DNA from: Mycobacterium sp. 1164966.3
GTDB taxonomy: Bacteria > Actinomycetota > Actinomycetes > Mycobacteriales > Mycobacteriaceae
DNA length: 64,000 nt
NCBI RefSeq assembly: GCF_001665395.1
Contig: NZ_LZSG01000034.1
Span: 62,001 to 126,000 of the forward strand
Direction of reading: 5' to 3'
The notes beneath the pieces are model-generated. The model did no database searches, was not told the DNA's origin, and was given only the letters and a program-made list of their open reading frames with translations. The translations under genes and the position numbers were made by a program. Positions 40,034 through 50,444 of the stretch are shown here, one piece after another. The stretch's first letter is position 1; each line of letters starts with the position of its first letter.

Positions 40034-40696
40034 TTACCCGACGAATCGGGACAACCGTGCCGACAGGTGTGGCACCAGCCCGCCGTCCGCGTCCACGCGT
40101 TCCTCGACGTAAGCGAGGTCGCCGCCTTCGACGATGCCGTAGAGCCGCTTGGCGCCACCCACCAGCACGCCGGACCGGCTCCGGGCCAACGCGTCGGTGA
40201 CCAGCTCCCAAGAGGACTGGGTGCGGGGACGCCCGTAGAACAGCTCGACGTAGCCGGCGGAATGCGCCAGCAGCAGCTCGATCGCCTGCGACTCGCTAGG
40301 GTCGTCGGGATCGGTGACGAACCGCCAAAATCCCGTCTCGCGAAGGCCGGGTTCCTGGTACTCACCGGTGTGATCGACGCGCCAGGATCGGGATTCCCAA
40401 ATCAGATAATCGCCGCCATCGTGGGATACCACGATCTGCTGGCCGAATCGATAGTCGCCGTCGGGAGCGCGTCCCTCGCCTTCGCCGCGCCACACGCCGA
40501 CCAGTGGCAGCAGCGCCAGCAGCGCGTCGCTCAGATTCGCGCCCTTGCGCAGGTTCGCCGTGTCGGCGGGCACCGGCAGATCATCGAAGGCTGGGATATT
40601 GCGGGCGGCGGTCACCTTGGCGCGCTCGGCCGCGGCCTGAACCGCATCACCGGTGGCTGCAGGACCAATCGGGACGTCGGGGCCCTCGCCGGTCAC
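40034..40696 (-). CDS. Nitrobindin-like fatty-acid-binding-protein-fold protein, Rv0813c-like
   Basis: 220 aa. The GVWRGEGEG motif (GxWxGxG) opens the beta-barrel, as in nitrobindins and THAP4, followed by [12 protein letters not shown] and the C-terminal barrel strands. The M. tuberculosis equivalent (Rv0813c) has a FABP/lipocalin-like fold. It may bind haem or a lipid. GTG 40696 is supported by a GTGA overlap with the upstream small ORF. Confidence 0.78.
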   Translation of the reverse strand: MTGEGPDVPIGPAATGDAVQAAAERAKVTAARNIPAFDDLPVPADTANLRKGANLSDALLALLPLVGVWRGEGEGRAPDGDYRFGQQIVVSHDGGDYLIWESRSWRVDHTGEYQEPGLRETGFWRFVTDPDDPSESQAIELLLAHSAGYVELFYGRPRTQSSWELVTDALARSRSGVLVGGAKRLYGIVEGGDLAYVEERVDADGGLVPHLSARLSRFVG

Positions 40697-40791
40697 GACT
40701 CGTCGGTGATCAGCCGGTACAGCGTGTACAGCGCGAACCAAGTGATGACGATGGTCGCCACCACCAGCATGATCTCGAAGAAGAGCACCAC
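40693..40791 (-). CDS. Small membrane protein coupled to the nitrobindin-like gene
   Basis: A 32-aa reading frame (GTG 40791) encodes a single hydrophobic helix: after MVLFFEIM come [16 protein letters not shown] and a polar tail YRLITDES. It is translationally coupled to the nitrobindin-like gene by GTGA. TAGACT (40799-40804) is 7 nt before the start, so it is probably translated from a leaderless message. It is too short for usual gene callers and I know no function. Confidence 0.55.
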   Translation of the reverse strand: MVLFFEIMLVVATIVITWFALYTLYRLITDES

Positions 40792-40798
40792 GGGGACG

Positions 40799-40804
40799 AG
40801 TCTA
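40799..40804 (-). promoter_or_regulatory. -10 hexamer for the small membrane protein operon
   Basis: TAGACT read on the minus strand, 7 nt before GTG 40791, supports leaderless expression of the two-gene operon. Confidence 0.45.
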
Positions 40805-40832
40805 TTCGCCCCGAATCTCGCGTGGCAGCCCG

Positions 40833-41135
40833 TCAGGCGATCTTGACGTCCACCTCGTGGATGCCCGCGCCCGACGGCGCCACCACGGCGTCGCCGTTGC
40901 CGATCGCCGACAAGGCACGCAGCGTCCAGGACCCGGGGGCGGCGAAAAACCGGAAGTCACCCGTGGCCGACGCGACCACCTCAGCCGTGAACTCGTCGGA
41001 CGAGTCCAGCAGGCGGACGAACGCGCCGCCGACGGCCTGGCCATCGCGGTCCACCACGCGGCCGGTGATCACCGTTTCCTTCTCCAGGTCGACGCTCGCG
41101 GGCAGCGTCAGTCCTTGCTTGGGTCCAGAGCACAT
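40833..41135 (-). CDS. sseC2: SseC2 (DUF1416) sulfur-metabolism protein
   Basis: 100 aa starting MCSGPKQGL, a DUF1416 protein. It lies 1 nt downstream of cysA2, as in M. tuberculosis (Rv0814c). The beta-rich part (TGRVVDRDGQAVGGAFVRL) resembles a carboxypeptidase-regulatory-like fold. It likely assists thiosulfate sulfurtransferase function. Confidence 0.85.
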   Translation of the reverse strand: MCSGPKQGLTLPASVDLEKETVITGRVVDRDGQAVGGAFVRLLDSSDEFTAEVVASATGDFRFFAAPGSWTLRALSAIGNGDAVVAPSGAGIHEVDVKIA

Positions 41136-41136
41136 A

Positions 41137-41970
41137 TCAGCTTCCCAACTCGATCGGGGCGCCCACCAGGGAGCCGTATTCCGTCCAACTGCCGTCGTAG
41201 TTCTTCACATTCCGATGTCCGAGCAATTCCTGCAGAACGAACCAGGTGTGCGAGGACCGTTCCCCGATTCGGCAGTACGCAATCGTTTCCTTGTTGCCGT
41301 TCAGCCCCGCGTCGGCGTAGATCTTGGCCAGCTCCTCGTCCGACTTGAAGGTGCCGTCCTCGTTGGCGGCCTTGCTCCACGGCACGTTGATGGCGCCCGG
41401 GATGTGCCCGGGGCGCTGGCTCTGTTCCTGCGGCAGGTGAGCGGGCGCCAGGATCTTGCCGGAGAACTCGTCGGGCGACCGCACGTCGACCAGGTTCTTG
41501 ACGTTGATGGCCGCGATGACCTCGTCGCGAAACGCCCGGATCGAGTTGTCCGGAGCTGACGCGGTGTAGGAGGTCGCGGGCCTGCTGACGGGGTCGCTGG
41601 ACAGCGGGCGGCCGTCGAGCTCCCACTTCTTGCGCCCACCGTCGAGCAGCTTCACGTTCTCGTGCCCGTACAGCTTGAAGTACCAGTACGCGTAGGCCGC
41701 GAACCAGTTGTTGTTGCCGCCGTAGAGAATCACCGTGTCGTCGTTGGCGATGCCGCGGTCGGACAGCAGCTTGGAGAATTGCTCTGCGTCGACGAAGTCG
41801 CGCTTGACCGGGTCCTGCAAGTCGGCGCGCCAGTCCAGCTTGACCGCGCCGGCGATGTGGCCGCCGTCGTAGGCGCTGGTGTCTTCGTCCACTTCGACGA
41901 ATACGACGTTAGCGGCGTCGAGATTGCTCTCAGCCCAGTCGGCAGAGACCAGGACGTCGGAGCGTGCCAT
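41137..41970 (-). CDS. cysA2: Thiosulfate sulfurtransferase (rhodanese) CysA2
   Basis: 277 aa with two rhodanese domains, the C-terminal one active: catalytic Cys in AYCRIGERSSHTWF. The N-terminal domain has WYFKLYGHENVKLLDGG. It moves sulfur from thiosulfate to acceptors. It is preceded by a 243-nt leader and the poly-Cys peptide, which suggests cysteine-dependent control. It matches M. tuberculosis Rv0815c. Confidence 0.94.
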   Translation of the reverse strand: MARSDVLVSADWAESNLDAANVVFVEVDEDTSAYDGGHIAGAVKLDWRADLQDPVKRDFVDAEQFSKLLSDRGIANDDTVILYGGNNNWFAAYAYWYFKLYGHENVKLLDGGRKKWELDGRPLSSDPVSRPATSYTASAPDNSIRAFRDEVIAAINVKNLVDVRSPDEFSGKILAPAHLPQEQSQRPGHIPGAINVPWSKAANEDGTFKSDEELAKIYADAGLNGNKETIAYCRIGERSSHTWFVLQELLGHRNVKNYDGSWTEYGSLVGAPIELGS

Positions 41971-42212
41971 GGGGTATTCCTTTCGATTTCTTTCTAAGCA
42001 GCCTGATTAGGCGGGATGGGGCCGCGTCGCGGATTCAAGGCGGACAAACGCAGGACGAGTTCGTTTACTGCCCAATTTGGCGGGGGCGTTACTGCTCGAC
42101 ACGGTGTACTCCTAGGTCTCCTATGGCACGGAACATGGACGAGGCAGGGGGAGACGGGGCCGCGGTAGGACTCCGAGGCTGCTCCGAGTGCGGCGCTAAA
42201 GGGCGCGGCTAC

Positions 42213-42281
42213 TCAGCAGCTACAGCAACAACAACATCCCGCGATGCGGCACAGATCGACTGCGCGACGCCTGGTGAGCAT
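42213..42281 (-). CDS. Poly-cysteine leader peptide upstream of cysA2
   Basis: ATG 42281 encodes 22 residues: MLTRRRAVDLC followed by RIAGCCCCCSC and TGA. An in-frame ATG at 42326 would add 15 residues. Such RRRAVDLC-type peptides ending in Cys runs are known cysteine-responsive attenuator ORFs upstream of sulfur genes in mycobacteria; ribosome stalling at the Cys codons would report low cysteine. It lies upstream of cysA2-sseC2 in the same orientation. No clear terminator hairpin was found in the intervening leader. Confidence 0.7.
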   Translation of the reverse strand: MLTRRRAVDLCRIAGCCCCCSC

Positions 42282-42486
42282 GGGCTCGATGCGGGATAAC
42301 ACGTCGGACAGCTTACCCAATCGCATAGTGATGAAGCCAACAGCGGTACCAGGGCCGACGCGGATCGGTGTCTGGTATTGCCGGCCGAGTGTTCAGGCTT
42401 GCGCGTGAATCCAAGGCGTTGACTGTGAATCGTGGGCTTTCCGAGTGTAGCCAGGGCGGAAATCCGCGCCGAATCCCGCCACAGGC

Positions 42487-42540
42487 TCACACCGAAAGCC
42501 GTGAATTCACACCGAAAGCCGTGAATTCACACCAAAAGCC
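42487..42540. repeat. Tandem 20-bp repeat (2.7 copies)
   Basis: The unit TCACACCGAAAGCCGTGAAT occurs at 42487-42506 and 42507-42526, with a partial copy to 42540 carrying one substitution. It lies between the leader peptide and lmeA, where M. tuberculosis has thiX. A degenerate copy may lie near 42420. No CRISPR-like spacers. Confidence 0.8.
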
Positions 42541-42564
42541 CCGCCGCTGCGCCGACGGCGCACG

Positions 42565-43464
42565 TCACGACTGCTTGAACCCCTCCAGCGTCACCGTTAC
42601 TCCGCGCGTGATGCCCTCGATGATGACATCTGAGCCGCGTGCTCCCACGGCGGTCGGCGCCACGCCGAACGGCAGTCGCTGGCTGGGCAGTCTGGCGTCG
42701 AATGCATGCAATACCGCGTCTCGCTTGTCATCCGGGACCGGCTCGTCGGCGGTGTTGGGTCCGGTCAGAACGCCGGTGGGGGTGAACACCAGCGTCGCCG
42801 GGTCGTCGGGCGCGATGGACAGGTCGACGGAGACGCTGACCCGGTGGCCGAAGCCGGCGGATTTCGGTGTGCCGCTGAACACCAGTCCGTGGTTGCCGGA
42901 TACACCTGACTCGGTGGTACCGCCGGTGGCGTCGTTGGTCTCCTGGGGCGGTGCCTCGACCATCAGGTCGGCGATGCCCAGATAGCGACCCAGATGCGTC
43001 GAACTGATGATGATCCGGCTCTCCAGCTTGCCTACCGGGAGCTTCGCCTCGGGCCTGATCAACCAGGACGCGTCGGTCAGGCCAATCGAGTGCATGGTGG
43101 CTTCCAGGGTGGCCTTGCCGACCAAAGCGTGATCGACGGCGTTGGCCTTGATCTCCAGCTCGTTGTAGTGGCGGCGGATCGCCTGCGGGATGAACGGGAA
43201 CGCCAGGATGGCGACGAACGGATCAGACCCCAGGTTGGCCGCTTTGCGGACGCTGGCCGACAGCCGGTATTCGGCGTAAATGCTCGCTCCGTAGTCGACG
43301 GCGATGGCGCCACCGACGATGACGGCCACGGCGACCGCCACCGAGGTCACAGCGACCACCATTCTGCGCATCCGAATATTGTGGCTCACCGTGCGCGAGC
43401 GCGCTGGCGCATCGTCGTCAGGCGAAACACCAGGTGGCAAGTTATCGTTAGATGACCTGGCCAT
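42565..43464 (-). CDS. lmeA: Lipomannan elongation factor LmeA (DUF2993)
   Basis: 299 aa from ATG 43464 (ATG 43473 is possible). A transmembrane segment lies near residues 35-60 ([20 protein letters not shown]). The extracytoplasmic DUF2993 lipid-binding domain follows. In mycobacteria LmeA supports lipomannan elongation by the mannosyltransferase MptA in the periplasm. M. tuberculosis Rv0817c is the counterpart. Confidence 0.85.
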   Translation of the reverse strand: MARSSNDNLPPGVSPDDDAPARSRTVSHNIRMRRMVVAVTSVAVAVAVIVGGAIAVDYGASIYAEYRLSASVRKAANLGSDPFVAILAFPFIPQAIRRHYNELEIKANAVDHALVGKATLEATMHSIGLTDASWLIRPEAKLPVGKLESRIIISSTHLGRYLGIADLMVEAPPQETNDATGGTTESGVSGNHGLVFSGTPKSAGFGHRVSVSVDLSIAPDDPATLVFTPTGVLTGPNTADEPVPDDKRDAVLHAFDARLPSQRLPFGVAPTAVGARGSDVIIEGITRGVTVTLEGFKQS

Positions 43465-43535
43465 TACGATCATGCAGGGCTATATGTCCTGATGAACTCG
43501 GGACATGCCTTCCCCACAAGCGCTGGAGGGGCTCG

Positions 43536-45250
<1,715 letters not shown>

Positions 45251-45286
45251 CTGATATGCAGCGAAAGGTGCGGGGGAGCGCGAAAT

Positions 45287-46414
45287 TTGGTAAGGCTCGA
45301 CAGGGTGCGGAGGATGGTGGCGCTGGTGGTCACCGCGTGCGTCGTCACGGGTGTGCTGCTGACTGGCTGCGGCGGCGGCAACCGTCGCGGTGCTTCGATG
45401 TCGGCCAACTCGGGAGGACACACCGCCGCGGTGGACTGTGGCGGCAAGGGTGCACTGTCGGCAGAGGGGTCGAGCGCCCAACTGAACGCGATCGAGCTGT
45501 TCAACCAAGCCTGGAGCCAGCTGTGCCCGGGCAAGAAGGTGTCCTACACAGCCAGCGGGTCCGGTTCGGGCCGCGAGCAGTTCATCGCCGGCCACGTCGA
45601 CTTCGCGGGGGCGGACTCGCCGCTGGTCTCACAGCAAATCGCTCCGGCCGCGAAACGCTGTAACGGACACCCCGCGTGGGACCTGCCGCTCCTGTTCGGT
45701 CCGGTCGCTTTGGTCTACAACCTGCCCGGCGTCGCGACGCTGGTCGTCAACGGCGACGCGCTGGCCAAGATCTTCAGCGGCCTGATCACGAGCTGGAACG
45801 ATCCGACGCTGGCGGCTCTCAACCGTGGCGTTCCGCTGCCCGACGGCAGGATCACGCCGATCTATCGGACTGATCCGTCCGGGACCACCGACAACTTACA
45901 GAGGTATTTGACCGTCGCCGCACCACAGAGCTGGACCCAGGGTGTCGGCACCAAATTCCAGGGCGGCGCCGGCCAGGGCGTCGCCAGCTCGGAGGGCGTG
46001 ATCCGGGCGGTGCGGGCCACCCCGGGGACCATCGGGTATGTCGAGAAGGGGTTCGCCGATCAGGCCGGCGTGCCGTACGCCCAGATCGACAACGGCAGCG
46101 GCGCGGTCCCGCTCACCAACGACACCGCCCGCAACGGCGCCAGCGCCGCCAAGTTCGTGGCGAGCGGCAACGATCTGGTGCTCGACCTGTACTCGGTCTA
46201 TGGCATTCACGAGCCGAACGCTTACCCGTTTGTGCTTGCGACTTACCAGATCGTGTGCTCGGCGGGGTACGACGCGGACACCGCGGTGGCGATGAAATCC
46301 TTTCTCACCGCGGCCGCCAACGACGGTCAGAGCGGCCTTTCCTCACACGGCTATGTTCCGCTGCCCGATAAGGTCAAGGAGCGTCTGGTCACCGCGATCA
46401 ACGCAATGCAATAA
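45287..46414 (+). CDS. pstS: Phosphate ABC transporter substrate-binding lipoprotein PstS
   Basis: 375 aa. A basic N-terminus (MVRLDRVRRM), hydrophobic stretch and LLTGCGG lipobox mark a lipoprotein signal, with Cys at about residue 29. Phosphate-binding segments include AEGSSAQLNAI, ASGSGSGREQF and RTDPSGTTD. TTG 45287 has GGGGGAG 8 nt upstream. It is directly followed by an ATPase gene, but pstC and pstA are not in the window. Confidence 0.88.
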   Translation: MVRLDRVRRMVALVVTACVVTGVLLTGCGGGNRRGASMSANSGGHTAAVDCGGKGALSAEGSSAQLNAIELFNQAWSQLCPGKKVSYTASGSGSGREQFIAGHVDFAGADSPLVSQQIAPAAKRCNGHPAWDLPLLFGPVALVYNLPGVATLVVNGDALAKIFSGLITSWNDPTLAALNRGVPLPDGRITPIYRTDPSGTTDNLQRYLTVAAPQSWTQGVGTKFQGGAGQGVASSEGVIRAVRATPGTIGYVEKGFADQAGVPYAQIDNGSGAVPLTNDTARNGASAAKFVASGNDLVLDLYSVYGIHEPNAYPFVLATYQIVCSAGYDADTAVAMKSFLTAAANDGQSGLSSHGYVPLPDKVKERLVTAINAMQ

Positions 46415-46474
46415 CCAGATGATGCTGCGCGGCCTCCCCGATGGAGGCGGTGCGGACACGGGCAGGAGCAGTGA

Positions 46475-47251
46475 GTGGCTAAGCGGCTGGACCTCAAGCA
46501 GGTCAACATCTACTACGGGGCGTTTCACGCGGTCTCGGATGTGTCGCTGTCGATCCTGCCGCGTAGCGTGACGGCCTTCATCGGCGCCTCGGGCTGCGGC
46601 AAGACGACCGTGCTGCGCACGCTCAACCGGATGCACGAGGTCATACCCGGCGCCCGGGTCGAGGGCTCGGTGCTGCTCGACGACGAAGACATCTACGCCC
46701 CTGGCATCGACCCGGTCGGGGTGCGCAGGGCGATCGGGATGGTGTTCCAGCGACCGAACCCGTTCCCGGCCATGTCAATTCGAGACAACGTGGTAGCGGG
46801 CTTGAAGCTGCAGGGCGTTCGCAACCGCAAAGTGCTCGACGAGACGGCCGAGTACTCACTGCGCGGCGCGAACCTCTGGGACGAGGTCAAGGACCGGTTG
46901 CACAAGCCGGGCGGCGGGTTGTCCGGCGGGCAGCAACAGCGGTTGTGTATCGCACGGGCGATCGCGGTGCAGCCCGACGTGTTGCTGATGGACGAGCCCT
47001 GCTCCGCCCTTGACCCCATCTCGACGATGGCCATCGAGGATCTGATCGGTGATCTCAAGCAGAACTACACCATCGTCATCGTCACGCACAACATGCAGCA
47101 AGCCGCCCGGGTGAGCGACCACACGGCGTTCTTCAACCTGGAAGCGGTTGGGCGGCCAGGGCGGCTGGTGGAGATCGACGAGACCGAGAAGATCTTTTCC
47201 AATCCAAGCCAGAAGGCCACCGAGGACTACATCTCCGGCCGCTTCGGTTAA
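46475..47251 (+). CDS. phoT: Phosphate ABC transporter ATPase PstB/PhoT
   Basis: 258 aa. Walker [11 protein letters not shown], signature [14 protein letters not shown] and Walker [15 protein letters not shown] define an ABC ATPase of the phosphate group. GTG 46475 has AGGAG 6 nt upstream. It is the M. tuberculosis Rv0820 equivalent. It needs PstC/PstA permeases encoded elsewhere. Confidence 0.94.
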   Translation: MAKRLDLKQVNIYYGAFHAVSDVSLSILPRSVTAFIGASGCGKTTVLRTLNRMHEVIPGARVEGSVLLDDEDIYAPGIDPVGVRRAIGMVFQRPNPFPAMSIRDNVVAGLKLQGVRNRKVLDETAEYSLRGANLWDEVKDRLHKPGGGLSGGQQQRLCIARAIAVQPDVLLMDEPCSALDPISTMAIEDLIGDLKQNYTIVIVTHNMQQAARVSDHTAFFNLEAVGRPGRLVEIDETEKIFSNPSQKATEDYISGRFG

Positions 47252-47256
47252 CTCCG

Positions 47257-47316
47257 GCGAGCAGACGCAAAATCCCCCGCACGCACGGCGTGTCGGGGGA
47301 TTTTACGTCTGCTCGC
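47257..47316. repeat. Palindromic intergenic repeat, copy 4 (convergent terminator position)
   Basis: Arms of 22 nt at 47257-47278 and 47295-47316 with one mismatch. It lies between the convergent phoT and phoU genes, just after the phoT stop. Confidence 0.85.
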
Positions 47317-47369
47317 AAGCGGGTGGGCCCACACCGCAGGTAGGGGAGTGCCCCCAGCTCGCCTTAGGG

Positions 47370-48026
47370 CTAGCCGCTGCTTTCCTCCGGAAACTTGCCG
47401 GTCGCCTGGAAGATGACGCGCCGCGCGACTTCGACGGCGTGGTCGGCGAATCGTTCGTAGAATCGGCCCAGCAGCGTCACGTCGACGGCCGCGGCGACGC
47501 CGTGCCGCCATTCGCGGTCCATCAGCACGCTGAACAAATGCCGATGCAGATCGTCCATCGCATCGTCTTCTTCGCGGATCCGGGCGGCCTTCTCCGGATC
47601 CCGCGACAACAGCACCTCTTGCGCGCTGTTACCCAATTCGACTGCCACCCTGCCCATTTCGGCGAAGTAGCCGTTGACTTCCTCGGGCAACGCATGCTGG
47701 GGATGGCGCCGTCGGGCGATCTTGGCGACGTGCAGGGCCAATGCGCCCATCCGGTCGATATCAGCCACCATCTGGATCGCGCTGACGATGGATCTGAGAT
47801 CACCTGCGACCGGTGCCTGCAAAGCCAGTAGGACGAAAGCACTTTCCTCGGCGCGGGCGCTCATCGCAGCGATCTTCTCGTGGTCGGAGATCACCTGCTC
47901 GGCCAGCACCAGATCGGCCTGCAGCAGGGCTTGGGTTGCCCGCTCCATCGCGATCCCCGCTAGGCCGCACATTTCGCCGAGCCGCTCGGACAATTCCGAG
48001 AGTTGCTCATGGTACGCGGTCCGCAT
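47370..48026 (-). CDS. phoY2: Phosphate uptake regulator PhoU (PhoY2)
   Basis: 218 aa, all-helical PhoU with two three-helix bundles. It includes [16 protein letters not shown] and the metal-binding [17 protein letters not shown] segment. It links Pst transporter status to the phosphate two-component system and to persister formation. Matches M. tuberculosis Rv0821c. Confidence 0.93.
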   Translation of the reverse strand: MRTAYHEQLSELSERLGEMCGLAGIAMERATQALLQADLVLAEQVISDHEKIAAMSARAEESAFVLLALQAPVAGDLRSIVSAIQMVADIDRMGALALHVAKIARRRHPQHALPEEVNGYFAEMGRVAVELGNSAQEVLLSRDPEKAARIREEDDAMDDLHRHLFSVLMDREWRHGVAAAVDVTLLGRFYERFADHAVEVARRVIFQATGKFPEESSG

Positions 48027-48092
48027 GGGGTAAAGCCTACGTTCTCGACGTCGGAAAGGGCGGTCAGGCGGCTCTGAAACGCTTTGAAACGC

Positions 48093-50261
48093 CTACTCGC
48101 AAGTGGTGTCGGCGGCGTTCGTCACCGCAAGGTCCCCGGGCAGCTTGGTCGGCGGGCTGCTCGAGTTGCGCTCGATCTGGACGGTGACCGACGAGCCGCT
48201 GGGCGGGGGTGCGGTCACCGAGCTGAAGTCCGGACCGAGGACTACCTGAACGACGGGCCCAATGCCGGTCACCCGCTCGACCTTCGAGGTGGCGAACGCC
48301 GAAGCCACTGTGGCGGCCGCCTGTTCGTTGCCGGGAGAGAAGAACACCGTGGTGGTCCCCAGCGAACTCGGATAGTCGTCCGGTGCCATGACGTTGAAGC
48401 CGTTGCGCCGCAGCTGGTTACTGGCGATGGCGGCCAATCCGGCCTGCGCCGTCGAGTTGGAGACCTGAACGGTGACCTCGCGTGGCGAGGTCGTCATCAC
48501 CTGCTCGCGGCGGCCTTCGGGCGTCGCGCTGGGTGGCGGTGCCTTCTTGGTACTGGGTGCGGTCGTCGGCGTTCTGCCCAGACTCTGGGCGTTGTGATCG
48601 TTTTCCAGTGGCAGCGGGTCGTCGCTGATGATGGCCGCGAACAGCGCCTTCATGTCGGCCGTGCGTGGTGGTTCGTCGCCGTTCTGGTCGGTCACCCCGG
48701 TCGGCACGGTGACGAACGTGACGTGTCCGGCAGCCATGTGCTGCAGCGATTGACCCAGCTGGACCAGGTCTCTGGTCCTGACGTTGTCGACGTAGCTGTT
48801 GCTGATGAAGATGTTGACGACGTTGTTGAGTTTGTTGAGGTTGAGCAGCGTGTTCGACGAGATCAATGTTCGCAACAGTGACGACACGAACAACTGCTGG
48901 CGTTTGATGCGGCCGTAGTCGCCATTGCTTTCGGTGGTGACCTGCCGGGCACGCACGTAGTTCAATGCGGTTGGCCCGTTGATCACCTGCCGTCCGGCGT
49001 GGTCGAGCACCGTGCCGAGTTCGTAGTCCTTCAGCGGGGTGGTGCTGCATACCTCCACGCCACCGAGTGCCTCGACCATTCGCGCGAAACCCACGAAGTC
49101 GACGGCGATGAACCGGTTGATGCTCAACCCAGAGAGCTTCTGGATTTCCTTCACCAGACATTTGGGACCGCCGAACGAGAACGTCGAGTTCAGCTTGGTC
49201 TCGGTGTACACCATTCGGGGTCCCGTCTTGCCGGTCTTCGGGTCATAGATGGGTCCGTACTTGCCGGTTTCGGGATTCCACGCTTCGCACTGCATGGGCG
49301 TGATCGCCAGGTCGCGCGGGAACGAGACGACGACCACCCGTTGGCGGTTGGCGGGAATGTTGACCAGCATCACCGTGTCCGACCGGGCACCACCGGCGTC
49401 ATCGGCATCACCGGCGCCCATGTTGGCGTTGTCCCCGGCGCGGGAGTCCATTCCGACGATCAAGAAGTTCTCGTCGCCGTACTGCCCATCCGGGTCGATG
49501 ATGTCCGAGGAATGCGGGTCGAGCGCGCTGACGGCTTTGAGGCGGTCGTTCTTCGAGTTGCTCCAATGCCATGCCGAGCCGGTCATGACCAGCGCCAGCA
49601 CGGCGAACACCGCCGCCAGCGAACGCCCGGCCAGCAACATCGGCCGACGGGATTTGGGCTTGCCGGCAGGGGCCTCGGACGCCGAGGTTGCCGACGTCCT
49701 GCCGATCCCGTCCAGTTTCTCAGGGGGCTCGGCGGGTGCGCAGTCGGCTTCGAAGTCGTCGTCGGTCGGATAGTTGGCCGTGCCGAGCTCGGAAAGTTCA
49801 GAGCTGAACTCTAGTGAATACGCCGGGGTGTCGATGACCTGCGTGTTCAGCATTTGGTCGTAGTGGGCGTCGTCATCGGGCGAGGAATCCTCGTGATCGG
49901 AGGAATCGGTATCCGGGGCGACGTGACGTCGGCTTGGCCGGTCCGGCGGCGGGGCGCCGACCTTGGCGATCAGGTCCGCGACGCTGATTGCGCCGTTGGC
50001 GTGCGAAGCGGTTCTTTCCGTATGCGGCGCGGGCTCCGGCCGTGGATCGACGGCGTCCTCGATGAGTGGCTCGGGCGCATGCTTGCCGGGCGGCTCAGGC
50101 TGCCATAGGTGCGCGCCGTTGTCGGGTTCCGGGGTCGAGAACCGCTCCCACGGCGCGGAGCCCAGCGCTCGCCGCGGATTGGGCGTAATCCCTTGGCCAT
50201 TGCTGCCGGCGCCGGATGCGCGCCGACGGCCAAGAGTGGCGTCGTACTCGCCGTCACCCAT
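48093..50261 (-). CDS. LytR-CpsA-Psr (LCP) family cell-wall protein
   Basis: 722 aa. A disordered acidic/proline-rich cytosolic part (about 1-205), a transmembrane segment near 210-230, an LCP domain (about 250-500, FLIVGMDSRAGDN and VSFPRDLAITPM with the conserved Arg residues) and a C-terminal LytR_C domain. LCP enzymes ligate arabinogalactan to peptidoglycan. It corresponds to M. tuberculosis Rv0822c. Confidence 0.9.
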   Translation of the reverse strand: MGDGEYDATLGRRRASGAGSNGQGITPNPRRALGSAPWERFSTPEPDNGAHLWQPEPPGKHAPEPLIEDAVDPRPEPAPHTERTASHANGAISVADLIAKVGAPPPDRPSRRHVAPDTDSSDHEDSSPDDDAHYDQMLNTQVIDTPAYSLEFSSELSELGTANYPTDDDFEADCAPAEPPEKLDGIGRTSATSASEAPAGKPKSRRPMLLAGRSLAAVFAVLALVMTGSAWHWSNSKNDRLKAVSALDPHSSDIIDPDGQYGDENFLIVGMDSRAGDNANMGAGDADDAGGARSDTVMLVNIPANRQRVVVVSFPRDLAITPMQCEAWNPETGKYGPIYDPKTGKTGPRMVYTETKLNSTFSFGGPKCLVKEIQKLSGLSINRFIAVDFVGFARMVEALGGVEVCSTTPLKDYELGTVLDHAGRQVINGPTALNYVRARQVTTESNGDYGRIKRQQLFVSSLLRTLISSNTLLNLNKLNNVVNIFISNSYVDNVRTRDLVQLGQSLQHMAAGHVTFVTVPTGVTDQNGDEPPRTADMKALFAAIISDDPLPLENDHNAQSLGRTPTTAPSTKKAPPPSATPEGRREQVMTTSPREVTVQVSNSTAQAGLAAIASNQLRRNGFNVMAPDDYPSSLGTTTVFFSPGNEQAAATVASAFATSKVERVTGIGPVVQVVLGPDFSSVTAPPPSGSSVTVQIERNSSSPPTKLPGDLAVTNAADTTCE

Positions 50262-50444
50262 GTCCAGCCGGCCTCCGAAACTTTGATGCGGATGTCAGTG
50301 GTACCAACTGCTGCGGTCATCTGCAGTGCCGGCCCCAGACTGGGTCAACATCGCCGCCTGCACTACCGCAACCGAAACGCAATGCAGCAAGGCTCACATC
50401 GTACTGAGTTATCGGCGCATACGCGATTTCGAGTGTGTTTCGGT

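Noticed and set aside
39883..40200. 105-codon plus-strand frame after the short ORF
   Set aside because: Most of it is antisense to the nitrobindin-like gene, and the translation is Arg-rich and structureless.
42209..42490. 93-codon minus-strand frame over the leader region
   Set aside because: It reads a different frame from the poly-Cys peptide, has no ribosome-binding site and no recognisable content.
42487..42540. CRISPR array
   Set aside because: Units are contiguous without spacers, few in number, and no cas genes are present.
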